Origin: Sipunculus nudus
Lineage: Eukaryota; Annelida; Sipuncula; Golfingiida; Sipunculidae
Direction of reading: 5' to 3'
DNA: 64,000 nucleotides
NCBI GenBank assembly: GCA_026874595.1
Contig: CM049310.1
Coordinates: forward strand, 82,683,056-82,747,055
Shown: positions 22,450 through 33,204 of the stretch, piece by piece
How the letters are laid out: every line of letters begins with the position of its first letter
Position numbering within the stretch: position 1 is the stretch's first letter
The notes under the pieces: model-generated
Database searches by the model: none
What the model saw: only the letters and a program-made list of their open reading frames with translations
Told to the model about the DNA's origin: nothing
Position numbers and translations under genes: made by a program

Positions 22450-24235
22450 AAAACTATTCGTAAAATTAATGTTAATAAATAGTTTAATCATTCAACAAAT
22501 TTAATGTAAACCCTTTGCGTAATTTTTTTACTATCAGACCAAATCACGACAAGAGACTTTACCTTATTTATTAGAGAATAGATACAGGTTTGAATTTAGT
22601 TTGATTTAGTAGGTTGGGTTTATTTCAGCCAAAGACACCGAAATTAATGTTCATTTATATTCAGGAAAAACAACAGGAAACACCTGACAGTTTAAACTTC
22701 CTCAAATACTTTAAGCGATGTTTCTTTGATTATATTTACCAGCTAAATAAGCAAAAAACAACTCCACCAAATCAAATTAAGGTTGAGATTACCGCACTAG
22801 GCCGCGGATTGACCGAGCTGACGCCATCTAATTGGAAATCTTCAAGAAAATTTCATAAATCAAGAAAAGTAAAGTGTCTAAGTGAAGTTTTTGTTTGACT
22901 GTTGATAACGTGACACATTAAAGTAAAGACCCGAGACCTTTGGCGGTGTGCGACACACGTGTTATTTCTAATTAACGTCTTAGGTGATGGGGGTGATTTA
23001 TAACCACAGCCTTTCTCATAATTTGAGAAAATGGCATAGTTAAGCGCACATCCCAAATTATTTATAACCTCTTTTAGCTCTACAAAACAAGGCAGACTTC
23101 TTCTAAAGAAAGCATATATCAGTAAGGTAATAGCCTCAAATTCTGTGCGGTCCATATTAATTGGGGTCTATCTGCTGTTTAACGGGGATGGCGCTTGCTT
23201 TGTACTGCTTCTATGCTCGACAAGTCCGCATAATATTGACGGTCATGAACACGATAGTTTTATGGCGGCTATTGTTTCTCAGCTCCGGTTTCCCTGGGGG
23301 CCACTTTTTGTAACATCGGACCTATTTTCTAAATCCCAATTTGTCCCCGCTGTATGCTTTTGGGTCACTGTGTGGCTATTGTCGCTATGACAGGATTTAC
23401 GGCGAACTAAAACAATTATTATTGCACAGAGTTCATTTGGAGCTAAAAGCACATAGCGTCTAACGATATGATTCTATCTTTACTCTTAATCAATGTACGT
23501 ATCGCCATAAAGAAGGGAGATAAAAAAAAACAATTTCTGATTAAAAGCATTGAATCTGAGGCGTTCTGATAAGACAAATTAACTATCCGCGTAAACCACG
23601 GAGTGGTATGATTAGCCGGACAATTATACAATCTCCAAGAATAACGTACGAACGATACGCGGCACAATTACGAAGGGTTAGATAAAAATTAGGATGTACG
23701 GATAATACAAGAAAAAAATGGAGACAGGAAGAGCTTTCTGGATGATGAAGCTTTTGGTCGGGTGCTAAATTGATTATATGTCTGTTTGATGACTATCATT
23801 GGAATAAGATCAGAGGTGATGTTTTTTTATCATTTACCCAAAAGAGGGGGATAGCATTGCAAAGCAAACGCTTCCGTCCGTTCACCTCAGTAGAATTTAA
23901 CAGTTTATGCAAAGAAAGTTGAAACATTACTAAGAACTTAAAAAGTGTGCAACGTATATGATACCCATTTAATTTTAAAATCTTCTAGATTGGAATATAT
24001 TGGAAATAACATAACGGAAACAAATAAATTATACGTTAGTTAAAACGGGGAAAATCACAATTTAGTTTATTTATAGACATTTTTGAATATTTTCCCTATT
24101 GACAGAAGTAACACGTAGATAGAACAAAAGATCAAATGCAATATTAAAATTCACTATTTATGTCTTATCAGACCTTTCTTGAAAATTCTCCAAGGTTTAT
24201 GAGAAAACATTGTAAATGATGCCTAGATGAGATAA
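22450..24235. other. No gene recognised
   Basis: Includes ORFs at 22614-22898 (94 codons) and 23145-23390 without recognisable motifs. This is where the reverse transcriptase of the minus-strand retrotransposon would lie if its order were gag-PR-IN-RT, but I find no RT motif in it. Confidence 0.4.
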
Positions 24236-24239
24236 AAAA

Positions 24240-24903
24240 GACGAAGTTACAGATAAATAAGTAAAGATATAAAAAATGTTATAATCATCGCCTTCAATAA
24301 GCAATAAGTCCTGATCATGTTTTTTAATGTCTGGTGAAAACGCTCGAGGGCGCCCCGACTTTCAGGATGGTATGGCGAAGAGCTGTACTGTTTTATACCT
24401 AGCTCAAGCATAATTTGTTGGAATAAGCCAGACAAAAAATTAGACCCTTGGTCAGACTGGACGGATTTTGGTAATCCAAAAGTTGTAAAAAAACTTGGTC
24501 AGAGCTTTGACAACACTCTTGGCATTTATTTTGCGCAATGGTATTGCCTCAGGGAACCTGGTAGATGCGCACATAATTGTCAGCAAGTATTTATGTCCAG
24601 ATCTTGTTTTGGGCAGAGTCCAACACAATGAACAATAATCCTACTGAATGGTTCATCAAAAGCAGGAATAGGCCTAAATTGGGCCTTAGGAGGATTCTGA
24701 TTGGGCCTGCCTACCATCTGGCATGTATGGCATGATTTACAATATTGTACAACATTTTTCCTGAGGTTAGGCCAATAGAAGTGTTTACTAACTTTCTGAT
24801 CAGTTTTATTTATACCTTAATGGCCAGACAAAGGAGCCTCATGTGACATGCTTAGAATTTCATTGCGAAAGCTCTTGGGCATTACTGTTTGATGTTTGAT
24901 GGC
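24240..24903 (-). pseudogene. Integrase remnant (HHCC zinc domain and DDE core)
   Basis: The zinc domain at about 24740-24850 has a spaced pair of His, then CKSCHTC (CxxC) and the phrase FYWPNLRKNV. The core has SVQSDQGSNF with the second catalytic Asp at 24451-24453 and GALERFHQTLKN with the Glu at 24343-24345. These are separated by exactly 35 residues, the D-x35-E spacing of integrases. The first Asp position reads His (IIVHCVG, codon 24628-24630). Stops interrupt it between GH and GINKT and in the core. Sequence similarity to the family ends near codon TYC at about 24300. Confidence 0.88.
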
Positions 24904-25600
24904 CTACTCATTATCAGCGCATATATCAGGTGGTCGCCATTTACGCATAAGCACTCCATTTTTGACATAGAAACAAACTGGGTTTTGTGACAGCTCATCT
25001 TTAGAAACTGCCCTAGGAAACAAACATGAAATATCAGGGTCCTTATGCTGTTCCGCGATAAGTTCTGACCTTGAGAATGCTGCATCCTGTACGGGCGAGT
25101 CATTAGACGAGTCACTATTGACTCCCAGCGTGTTATTATCTGGACCATTATCCTCATGTGTGTTTTTCTTGGACATAGATCTAGTTACAGCACATGAAGG
25201 ATACAAACCAGGAATTTCCTGACTTTCCGGATCAGTGTCCTGATCAAGTGACGGCTTTTCTGTCACTATTGATACAGGCTGTACTTTATCATCTGCAACA
25301 TCATTGCCTAGTAGCAACTAAATTCCCTTAAAGGGTAAAGTAGTTCTTATGCCCACAGTAATATTCCCAGAAATCAAATCTGACTTTAAATGGATACTGT
25401 GAAGCGGAACTGCAGTGTGCCTGTCTAAAAACCCACCATTAACAAGTGCATGTTCACAAGTAAAGGACCTATTAGAAAATGGCAAAGTGTTTGCTAACAT
25501 GAGAGTCTGGCCTGAACCAATGTCCCTCAAAATTCTAATAGGGGTAGAATCTGAAAAATTACTTGAAGCTGATACAAAACCATCATGTATGAATGGCTCA
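24904..25600 (-). pseudogene. Retropepsin remnant and linker to integrase
   Basis: The protease active site reads RDIGSGQ (Asp codon 25522-25524), where the family has DTG or DSG, so the middle residue is changed. The C-terminal flap motif LLLGNDVADDKV follows a single in-frame TAG at 25318-25320. A Ser/Asp-rich linker follows, with CAVTRSMSKK, then VLMRKWRPPD just before a second stop (TAG where Trp is expected) at 24904-24906. Enzymatic activity is unlikely. Confidence 0.8.
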
Positions 25601-26080
25601 AATAACTCCATATCAGAGTCAAGAGAGGAATCTATTACCTCAACCTCATCAAACAAAGAACTGACATTGAAGGTGTCAGTCATAAACTCTGTTTCAGAGT
25701 CATCTAAGGAATCTACATCCTTTTTATCATCAAACTCCTCATGGGAGTCAACAGAGGAATTTTCCTCAGCAGAAACAAACTTTTGTTTGTCATAAGAGGA
25801 CCTGGCCTCATTTGATATACGCTCGCAAGAGTCATAAAAGGACTTAGCCTCATTTAAAGGATACTCCTCGCAGGAGTCTTGAAGGGACCTAGCCTTATTT
25901 AATTCCTCGCAGGAAATAAATGAGGTTTTTACCCCGCAAGCTACGGATTCTTCTTTGGATTTAGACGGCACTTGGGCCTCCGTAGCATCAAACTCTTTAT
26001 TTGAGTCAACGAAGGAGTTGTACCCCTTATTTACATGAAAAGAGCCTGGCTCTTGTACTATGCTATGCATAGATTTTGAA
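25601..26080 (-). pseudogene. Acidic gag-pro linker with internal peptide repeats
   Basis: Continuous with gag and protease in one frame. It is rich in E, D and S. Three diverged copies of a motif like SCEExxNEARSxYD lie in tandem at about 25790-25930 (SCEELNKARSLQD, SCEEYPLNEAKSFYD and SCERISNEARSSYD). This looks like a local in-frame expansion within the polyprotein. Confidence 0.65.
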
Positions 26081-27238
26081 ACAAAACCAGAAGGTTTGCT
26101 ATTTGGTCTGTTCGCAAGTTTCCAGCAGTCAAATATTAGATGACCTTCCTTCATGCAGTAATTACAGATTTTCTTTGGAAATGACTGGTCTTTGTTGGAC
26201 TTAGACACAGTGGACGTGGACTGCGGTGTAGCTATGGGCTTTGTTGAACTACTAGTACTGGGTGACTGCGTTGTAAACTTCTTAGGAACATACTGATTTA
26301 CATTCTTATTTGTGAATGACTGGTTTGATTTGCTAGTAAAGGACATTTTGTGTGTCAATGAATAATCATCAGCTAATTGAGCAGCATTGTCAAGTGTTTC
26401 AGGACTTTTCTCATCGAGAACAGTTTTAACATCTGCATTAATGCAGCGCTTAAATTCTTCAAGCAAAATCAACTGGCGCAAATTGTCATAATCTTTCATT
26501 ACATTTTTTGAACTACACCAGCAATCAAACAACTGCTCTTTTGTCCCAGCAGATTCGACGTAGGTCTAATTTTTGCGCTTTTCCCAATTTCTAAATTTCT
26601 GGCGGAAAGCCTCTGGAACTAACTCATAACCTCTTAGGATTAACCGTTTATCAGGTCATAGTCAGCAGCAGCTTCTACTGAAAGCTCTGTATAAATTTCT
26701 CTGGCCTTGCCAGTCAATACACTTGTAACAGCATAGTCCAATTTTCCTTAGGCCATTTTAAATTTTCAGCTGTAAGTGTAAGAAATATTTATCCACCTCT
26801 TTTTCTTGAAAAGGTGGGACAAGTCTAAAGTGTTATGTAACATCAAAACTGTGAGTTGGGGCAGCACGTAGACTATGTTCTAGTTTAAGTCTTTCTAACT
26901 CCAGTCGTTTTAACTCAATTTCCTTTTCTTTTTCTAGTCTGTCTCTTTCTAACCGTTCTTCCCTCTCTTTTAATGTTAGCTCATGTTGCATTTCCAACTT
27001 TTTTTGTTCTAATTGCACAGCAAGGCTATCATTTTTGATGTTTCAACTTCAGTCTCTTCAATTAAACCTTTGCTAATAAGATCTTGCATGGTTTTAGCAA
27101 TGATATCAGGCTTTCTCAAACTTTTTTCACATTTAGCTCTAAGTGTTGTCCCTAACGTAACAACTGTTCTTTTGACAACTGTTCAAGTTGATCAGGGTCC
27201 GGATCGTCAACAAATGTCTTAGGTTTGAAATCTGCCAT
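26081..27238 (-). pseudogene. gag remnant with coiled coil, SCAN-like region and CCHC knuckle
   Basis: The likely start is the ATG at 27236-27238 (MADFKPKTFVDDPDPD). A Glu/Arg/Lys/Leu-rich coiled coil follows (26833-27018, LKEREERLERDRLEKEKEIE), ending in SFDVT before a TAA. The SCAN-like segment LLEEFKRCIN and LADDYSLTHK comes next, then a CCHC knuckle CNYCMKEGHLIFDC at about 26125-26166 (Cx2Cx4Hx4C). Stops and frameshifts lie near 27150, 26830 and 26570. The architecture matches gag of the fish and invertebrate Gmr1-type polyproteins I know. Confidence 0.85.
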
Positions 27239-27378
27239 GTAAAGATGTCAAAACAATAAAAAAAACCACTGAGATAAATCCTGTAAACAATGAACTGTAA
27301 ACAATATGTAATCTTGTAAACAATGTATGATACAACAATGTCCAGGTCAAGGCCTAATAAATTTAAAAACAATTAAGC

Positions 27379-27398
27379 ATCCCGGACGAGAGCCCCCA
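27379..27398 (-). other. Primer-binding site, tRNA-Pro type
   Basis: Minus strand TGGGGGCTCTCGTCCGGGAT equals the standard 18-nt tRNA-Pro PBS with a 2-nt CT insertion. It sits just inside the 5' LTR end. Confidence 0.88.
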
Positions 27399-27403
27399 AT
27401 TTT

Positions 27404-28181
27404 ATTTACGGAAACTAATATAAACAGATCACGTATGCATGATGAACACAAATTTTGTAATGGAGATAAAAAAAAATCAGATTCTGTAACACTTGGCAGC
27501 GTGAAATGTCTAGGGGAAAGAAGTCTGTGTTTTTTGTTAACAAATAACTATAATTTATTCTTAAAACAACCCTAACAATACAATACACTTAATCAATACA
27601 ATTATACAGTAAAACAGCGTTATAGCAACAAGTCTATATAATCACACAGAAAGATAATGGTACAGTACCTCTATACCAACACCATCACAACGAGAAGTCC
27701 TTTTAATGTAAACTCTCTCGGAGAATGACAGCCCAGTGAAAAGTTCCTGCAACAACACAGAAAGTAAACTGAAGTCCAAATGTATAAATTCCAGGAGAAA
27801 ATTCTTGAAAATCTATAATTGCCGCATTCATCGGATAAGGTCCTGACACACGCTTCTGCGTCCGCTGGTATCTGCTCTGCTCTGCCCTCTGGTTCTAGAA
27901 AACAGCCCCTTTATATACCTTCACACCCCAAGCCGGGAATTTTCCACTTTCTCGAACAGTCTATAAGGACCCTACTAAACAGTAAACACGCGTTTCAGGA
28001 ATTCTCTAGAAAGACGTAGCCGTGTGCCTCTACACATACCAGGCTCATCTCGTAACCCACGACCAGGCGTGAAAACCATGGCTCACATGACAACGAGGGT
28101 TCAACTAGTACGGATTAAACATAAAATGTAACAACAACACGAGTTACGCCCATGTCACACAATAAAAGAGCACCTGTAACA
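27404..28181 (-). repeat. 5' LTR of the Gmr1-like element (778 bp)
   Basis: It starts TGTTACAGGTGC at 28181 and ends ...TTCCGTAAAT next to AAAT and the PBS. The final CA of an intact LTR has apparently decayed to AT. It contains a TATA box (27909-27916). The edges are inferred from the PBS and TG start because no 3' LTR is available for comparison. Confidence 0.7.
27909..27916 (-). promoter_or_regulatory. LTR TATA box
   Basis: Minus strand GTATATAAAGGGGC, about 265 bp inside the LTR start, leaving a U3 of typical size. Transcription would begin about 30 bp downstream, near 27880. Confidence 0.6.
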
Positions 28182-28189
28182 ATATCTAA

Positions 28190-29200
28190 TTGTAAGAGCA
28201 AAAATACAAAAAAAAGAATTGGAACGTGCTTTATTTATTTTGAATTGGTCGCTAAACCGTGGTGGTCGTAAGGCGAAGTTTTACTGATCTATTCGGCCTC
28301 TCCATGGCAAAAAGCGACCGGCAGAGCCTCACAAACAACCCTGGTTAATTAGGATATACAGACTGAAAGATTCAAGGCAGGGTGTGGAGTAATCGAGAGG
28401 GACTACGAACCGTAGCATTTAGTTAACATTTCTTTAAAGAATGTCCAGTAGCCTATAGTGAGCTTCGCGGGGATTTAAAGAAACCCATCGACGCTCCCAT
28501 TATTTAGCCAGTGAAAAAAATAGTGCAATCAAGACACAGCCAGGGAAAATGCCAGACCCCATGATGAAGTCACTAGTACATTAGAAATCACCTTGACAGT
28601 TGAATAATGAGAATCTAAGCTAAGGTACTACTCTTTTTCAGAGCATTAATCAACTGCTGGTGTTTTTGTTGGCGAAAAGAATCAACTGGTGAAAAGCCGC
28701 CCGCCACCTTCGGGGGATGTACACTATGGAAAAGTGACCAAGGACAAGACAGGTCTCGAACAGCAGCGGGAGGTAATGTACTTTAAATTTTAAATATCTG
28801 TGAACCTAACCACTGCATTTCTTTAATTGGTATCCACAGCAGTAGTTTTAATGATTGGCAAAAATATGTTGGTTTCTTTCTGAAAACATCACTGCAACAT
28901 GGCAAATTTAGTGACTTTTTGTTATAAACTTTCAAAAATAATTTTATATGATCAGTGACATTATTATTATAACAAAATTGTTTTGCTTATCATGTAAAAT
29001 GCACATCGGAACAAAACGTATTAGTGTAGAAAAATTACTATTAATATTTTTGAAAGAAATATCAGAGGGGTTCGAGATCAAAATCGATAATTTTAAACCT
29101 GACGCGCCTGGTGACTTAGAAACCATGTTTAAGATTTTTTTGCGAAACATATAATTTTTTTTCCGAACACGTCAGGACTCACTTTGACCACCTGCATGTC
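28190..29200. other. No gene recognised
   Basis: Mixed sequence with small ORFs on both strands at 28944-29154, which overlap each other and have no motif. No support for a gene. Confidence 0.4.
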
Positions 29201-29204
29201 TGCA

Positions 29205-29568
29205 GATACAATATGGTAACTGTAACTTCAAGCTAGTGACTTCAGTCCATCCCGATTTCATGTTACCCCCTCCCCCCCCCCTCCAGATAATCTGAAATTG
29301 ATTACGCTCAAACGTATAAAATATACAAAGGTTTAGCCTAATTTTAGAAAATACAATTATGAGTAATTAACTTTAAGAAACGGATGTTATGAGGAGGGGG
29401 GGTTAGTCGTAGGAAGGAGGATGCAGTTGATAATGTTGTTTCCAAGTAAATCACAGGAGTAAAATATTTAAGTTGTCTCCCCCATCCCCAAAACCCACAA
29501 ATAAACAGGTTTCCTTTAATCGGCTCTTCCTGGTGGTCTGAACTGGAGGTAATCTGTCTCTACACTAT
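29205..29568 (+). mobile_element. F1 TIR element, copy 3 (short)
   Basis: The right end in reverse complement is ATAGTGTAGAGACAGATTACC, matching the F1 terminus. The interior has cgatttcatgttaccccct, a C10 run at 29272-29281 and agataatctgaaattgatta. The left boundary is uncertain and the copy appears internally shortened. Confidence 0.55.
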
Positions 29569-29569
29569 A

Positions 29570-30660
29570 GATATGGGAACCGCAAGGCAAGGCAAAATAC
29601 TCTTATACACATTAGCTTAGGTTGAAAAAAGGGTGATGCGCGCTCCCTGCCCCCGTCCCCCTTAATCCGCCCTTGCTTATACTGACTAAAGGGTTTGTTT
29701 TGAAAAGTGTAAAGACTGCTTGGAATGAAAAAGTATTCAATTATGGCTTAACAGCGCTCTGCAATACCACGTCTGCTTCGATTGTATATTCACGCTTATT
29801 TAAACTTGGACCTTTTATTATTTTTCATGATAACTATTTTTATTGGGCAGAAATCAAACCATCGAAGAGAGATTAATTTAATTTATCCGGCAAAATTTAG
29901 ACTTAATGTTCAAAGGTTTTATCCTTTGTAATTTAATATCCAGCAATCGAGGTATCCAGGGATGCGACGACCAGTCATTCATACAATGTTCCAACAGGTT
30001 TTACAGACACGAGAGCATTAATTTTTCAGCTCACATCCATGTCAGTTCGGAGGTCTTTGATTCATGAAACCTGTTACATTAATATAAAGAGACTGATCGC
30101 TTTACAGACAGAGGTCCTTTGAGGTATTTAATTTTGCACGACGTGATATGAATTTATTTTGACATGTTGATTTCCAAATTGAATACTCTCCCATTACGTT
30201 AAATCTAATGGAATGGTTCATTAGATACCTGGGCTATCCAGTTGTCAGTTCTCGTGAAGTAATTCTCTGTTTATGAGAAAGATATGGTAGTTTATCATAA
30301 TCGTGAGGTAAAACTATGAATGGTTTTGGTAATTGGGTATATTTGATGGATTCATGGATGACGCTACGCTGTTAGTCATCGCGGCAAAATTATGATCAAC
30401 TGACTTCAGATTGAAAAGCTGGTCATATTTAAATAGGTGCGTCCATGCGTAAGTGAACAAAAGTGTTTATTTATTAAATTTAAAGGAAGTCTTATTGATC
30501 CATTTCCATTAAATATTTATAAACTCCAAGCTTTTAATGAAAATATATTATTAATAAAAGTCAAAATAGTAATACAAATTATTAAATGTTTACCGTCTTA
30601 CCATAATGACTTTTGGACGAGGAACTAAGTTTCCAAGTTTTCTATAAGACAGTAAATATT
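29570..30660. other. No recognised feature
   Basis: AT-rich with small ORFs (for example 30437-30628) lacking motifs. Confidence 0.4.
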
Positions 30661-30667
30661 TATGGTT

Positions 30668-30925
30668 TTGACCGGCTTTTGTGATCTAGAGGTAGAGTAC
30701 AGGACTCCAAGTTGGGAGATCGGGAGTTCGAATCTCAGGCGGGGAGCAGTGAGATTTTTCAAGATCAGCCCCCAGCCAAGGTGAGCGCCCAGCAACCGTG
30801 TTTCACTCACAAACGAGTGCGCCTTTCGAGACTTCCTCGCTAGCATGACCCCGCAGGTTAGGTACATCGAGCCTAGATGACGCAAGGGGCACTGTCGCCT
30901 TATCAAATAGTCCGAAACCGAAATG
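30668..30925 (+). mobile_element. tRNA-derived SINE
   Basis: A-box-like tgatctagaggtagag at 30682-30697, and B-box-like GAGTTCGAATCTC at 30724-30736 (27 nt between the boxes). The body continues with gagcgcccagcaaccgtgtt and a tail ending cgaaaccgaaatggaaacc. It differs from the MetaSINE-like family, so this is a second SINE family. The minus-strand ORF across it is not coding. Confidence 0.75.
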
Positions 30926-31139
30926 GAAACCTGAAGATGGACATATTACATGGTTAGGTGGCCATTTACAAAATGGAGGCCGTATACCTCCAGATGAACA
31001 AAACTTATTACTTTTGTAAAGAACCGAAGTTGATTTCTTCAGGGATGGTTAAGGCGTGAAATATTTACATAAAGGGAACGGATGCTGATTATGGACACAA
31101 GAGTAAATTTGAAAAGTGTCAGCTTAACACCAATTATGC

Positions 31140-31830
31140 AAAGGATTATTTAAAGATTAAACCTTCGCCGTACGCCCGGTGGTTTTGGCGTCGAAGAGAT
31201 CCACTAAAGGTGCTTAATATAATTTGCAGCTGACGTCATAACAGCCCCGTCAGTTTTGGGAACAAAATATGTGGTCCATGATGTACATTTCATACATCTT
31301 GTTTACTTCTTTTGTTTTCTGTTTTTGCGTGCTATCCGCGGATGATGAATTATACAGTGCGTCTTATGACAAATGGCACCCTCTCGAAAAGCCGTTTCCC
31401 CGAATTGTTTCCTGATATGTTACTACCATGCGGGAAAAAAAAACAGCTATCACACGGCCAAAGAAAAGAAAAAACTCAACTGTATCCATGGAAAGAATTT
31501 GTTGTATAGACAACAGGTGGCATAATGTCTATTTCATTTAACCAGACTAAGAACTATGCAGTCTTGTAAACCTGTATATATTGGTATTCCGTCTAATCCC
31601 TTCAGAAGTGGGCGTTTAACTGATCGTGATCTCAGTATTGTTCTCTAGTATAGAAGCCACTCTGTTACGAAGGCAAATTGTTGAGGGGAAAAAACCCAGG
31701 TCGGTGGCGCACAAGTCCGGCGAACCAACCGCTTCGCTAGCAAAGCAAGCTTCACTAGCAAGACAATTCGCTCCGCTCTTATGTCACCCCGTAACAACTC
31801 ATATGACTGTTATAGGCTGCTGTATCGAAA
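31140..31830 (+). repeat. Unknown dispersed repeat, copy A (carries a solo LTR)
   Basis: Aligns with 32328-33110. Shared phrases in order are atttaaagattaa, gcagctgacgtcata, atgtacatttcatacatctt, gatgaa-tatacagtgcgtct, ttgtttcctgatat and gtgggcgttt. It lacks the 200-bp MITE of copy B (the empty site is at 31245-31250) but contains a 134-bp solo LTR (31663-31796) that copy B lacks. Confidence 0.75.
31663..31796 (-). mobile_element. Solo LTR of the TRIM family, with target-site duplication
   Basis: In reverse complement it starts TGTTACGGGGTGACATAA and ends CTTCGTAACA like the TRIM LTRs at 7.0-7.4 kb. It shares gaagcttgctttgctagcga, the gcggttgg phrase and cttgtgcgccaccgac. It is 134 bp rather than 155 because a 21-bp deletion removes the B box after gggtt. 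It is flanked by ACTC at 31659-31662 and 31797-31800, a 4-bp duplication. ORFs across it are not coding. Confidence 0.85.
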
Positions 31831-32327
31831 AACTTGCGCACACACACATTTTGATACAAAACAAGCATATAGATATCATAAGATACCTATGTATCTGTAT
31901 GTTGGTGATATTTGAGCAAGTCATTTAAAGCCTCTTCCGACATTGCCATTAAAGAATATGAATGCAAAAGAGGACATACAATTTAAAATTTAACAAATTG
32001 GAAATAGGTATTATGTTTTTGCCGCCGTAAGTTGAGTTATCCTTCAGCAACTAGATGATGAAGGGACTGTGATGACATTTATTGAGGATAAGGGTAACAC
32101 CCAATGAATCCAGATTCATTCCCAGTGAGAAATAGGACAACCGAAGGTTGGAAAATTTGAATTGTAAATAACCATCCGCCTTGAGTCTACATAGGTGTGA
32201 CCTATTGGAGACGCCTTTGTTCTGGAAGACTAAGCTTGCCTGTGCTGCAACCATCAGTATCCTGGTGATATCTCGGTCTGTTGATCTTAGAGATATTAGT
32301 GGAATTATGGAGTCGCTGAGTTTCATA

Positions 32328-33110
32328 AAATGATTTAAAGATTAACGATTCACCTTGAGCCTTGTGATTGTTGTGATTAGAGGTCCAGTAAAGTCGCTCA
32401 ATTAAGTTATTCTTGTTTGCAGCTGACGTCATACTATCCCCGACCAGAAGCGGATCAAGGGGGAGGGTTCATGAGGTCTGGACCCCCATCTTCCAGCCGC
32501 CACAACCTTTTCAAAAGAGGGGAGGGGGGGGTCAGACCAATTTTTCCAGCCTGGACCCCTTTTCGGGATCTGAGTACCTTTACAAAGTTTGATCATCAGT
32601 TTTCCTTGGACCCCTCCTTTTCTTAAATCCTCGATCCGCCTCTGCCCGACGGTCTCATGTACAAACTATGAAGTCCATCATGTACATTTCATACATCTTG
32701 TGTACTTTTTTTATATTCTGTTTTTTTTTTTTTTTTTGTTTTTTTTTTGCATGCTGTCCGCGGACGATGAACTATACAGTGCGTCTTGAGTTACATGGCC
32801 TTCTCCAGAAAGGCTGTTTACCTCGATTGTTTCCTGATATATCACTACCACGCGGCAATACAAAAAAAAACTGCTATCACTCGTCCAAACAAGAAAAACT
32901 CTGCCTGTTGTATTCAAGAAAAGAACGTGTAGTTGAGACCAAAGGTGACATTACATCTGTTATTCTATTTTACCACACGAGGACCTAGAGAGCTCTGTAA
33001 ACTTGTATATAGCTAAACCATGCAATCGTTTTTCTTCTCCTGTAGTGGGCGTTTGACTGACATAATTCCACTTTTTCTCTTCAGTGTGTGGCACGTCACT
33101 AATATTAAAT
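32328..33110 (+). repeat. Unknown dispersed repeat, copy B (carries a MITE)
   Basis: Aligns with copy A. It contains the MITE 32445-32644 and a T-rich run at 32721-32748. It is followed by a diverged second copy of its tail at 33141-33200 (gtgggcgtttcactgatcat, then ggcacgtcaatcatataac), which supports a stepwise or tandem arrangement. Confidence 0.75.
32445..32644. mobile_element. 200-bp MITE with GGCGGATC-type inverted ends
   Basis: The left end is CAGAAGCGGATCAAGGGG and the right end in reverse complement is CAGAGGCGGATCGAGGAT. It is flanked by CCCGAC at 32439-32444 and 32645-32650, a 6-bp duplication. Copy A of the surrounding repeat shows the empty site. A related copy is at 45386-45535. 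No transposase is encoded. Confidence 0.85.
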
Positions 33111-33140
33111 TACTGGCATAGTCTTTTTTATAAACCTTAC

Positions 33141-33200
33141 TAGTGGGCGTTTCACTGATCATGATTCCATTATTTCTCTTCACTATATGGCACGTCAATC
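33141..33200 (+). repeat. Duplicate of the repeat tail
   Basis: A diverged copy of 33046-33104. Both contain gtgggcgttt, a cttttctcttcagtg-like phrase and ggcacgtca. Confidence 0.7.
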
Positions 33201-33204
33201 ATAT

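Larger units (their letters stand above)
24240..28181 (-). mobile_element. Decayed Ty3/gypsy retrotransposon, Gmr1-like, 3'-truncated
   Basis: In minus-strand order: 5' LTR (28181-27404), tRNA-Pro PBS, gag with coiled coil and CCHC knuckle, protease, an acidic linker, then the integrase HHCC and DDE domains, ending abruptly near 24240. No reverse transcriptase or RNase H lies between protease and integrase. This fits the Gmr1 group of Ty3/gypsy elements, which place integrase before reverse transcriptase. An RT deletion in a standard order is the alternative. Several in-frame stops and at least one frameshift make it inactive. No 3' LTR was found. Confidence 0.85.

Noticed and set aside
23700-24240. 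Reverse transcriptase downstream of the integrase
   Set aside because: I found no YxDD-type or other RT motif in the minus-strand frames. The element seems truncated there.
6933-31928. A shared peptide (SVAHKSG.PTASLA.QASLARQF) in ORFs at 7.0 kb and 31.7 kb that looks like a conserved protein
   Set aside because: It is the antisense translation of the TRIM LTR in both places. The similarity is in DNA and not in coding pattern.
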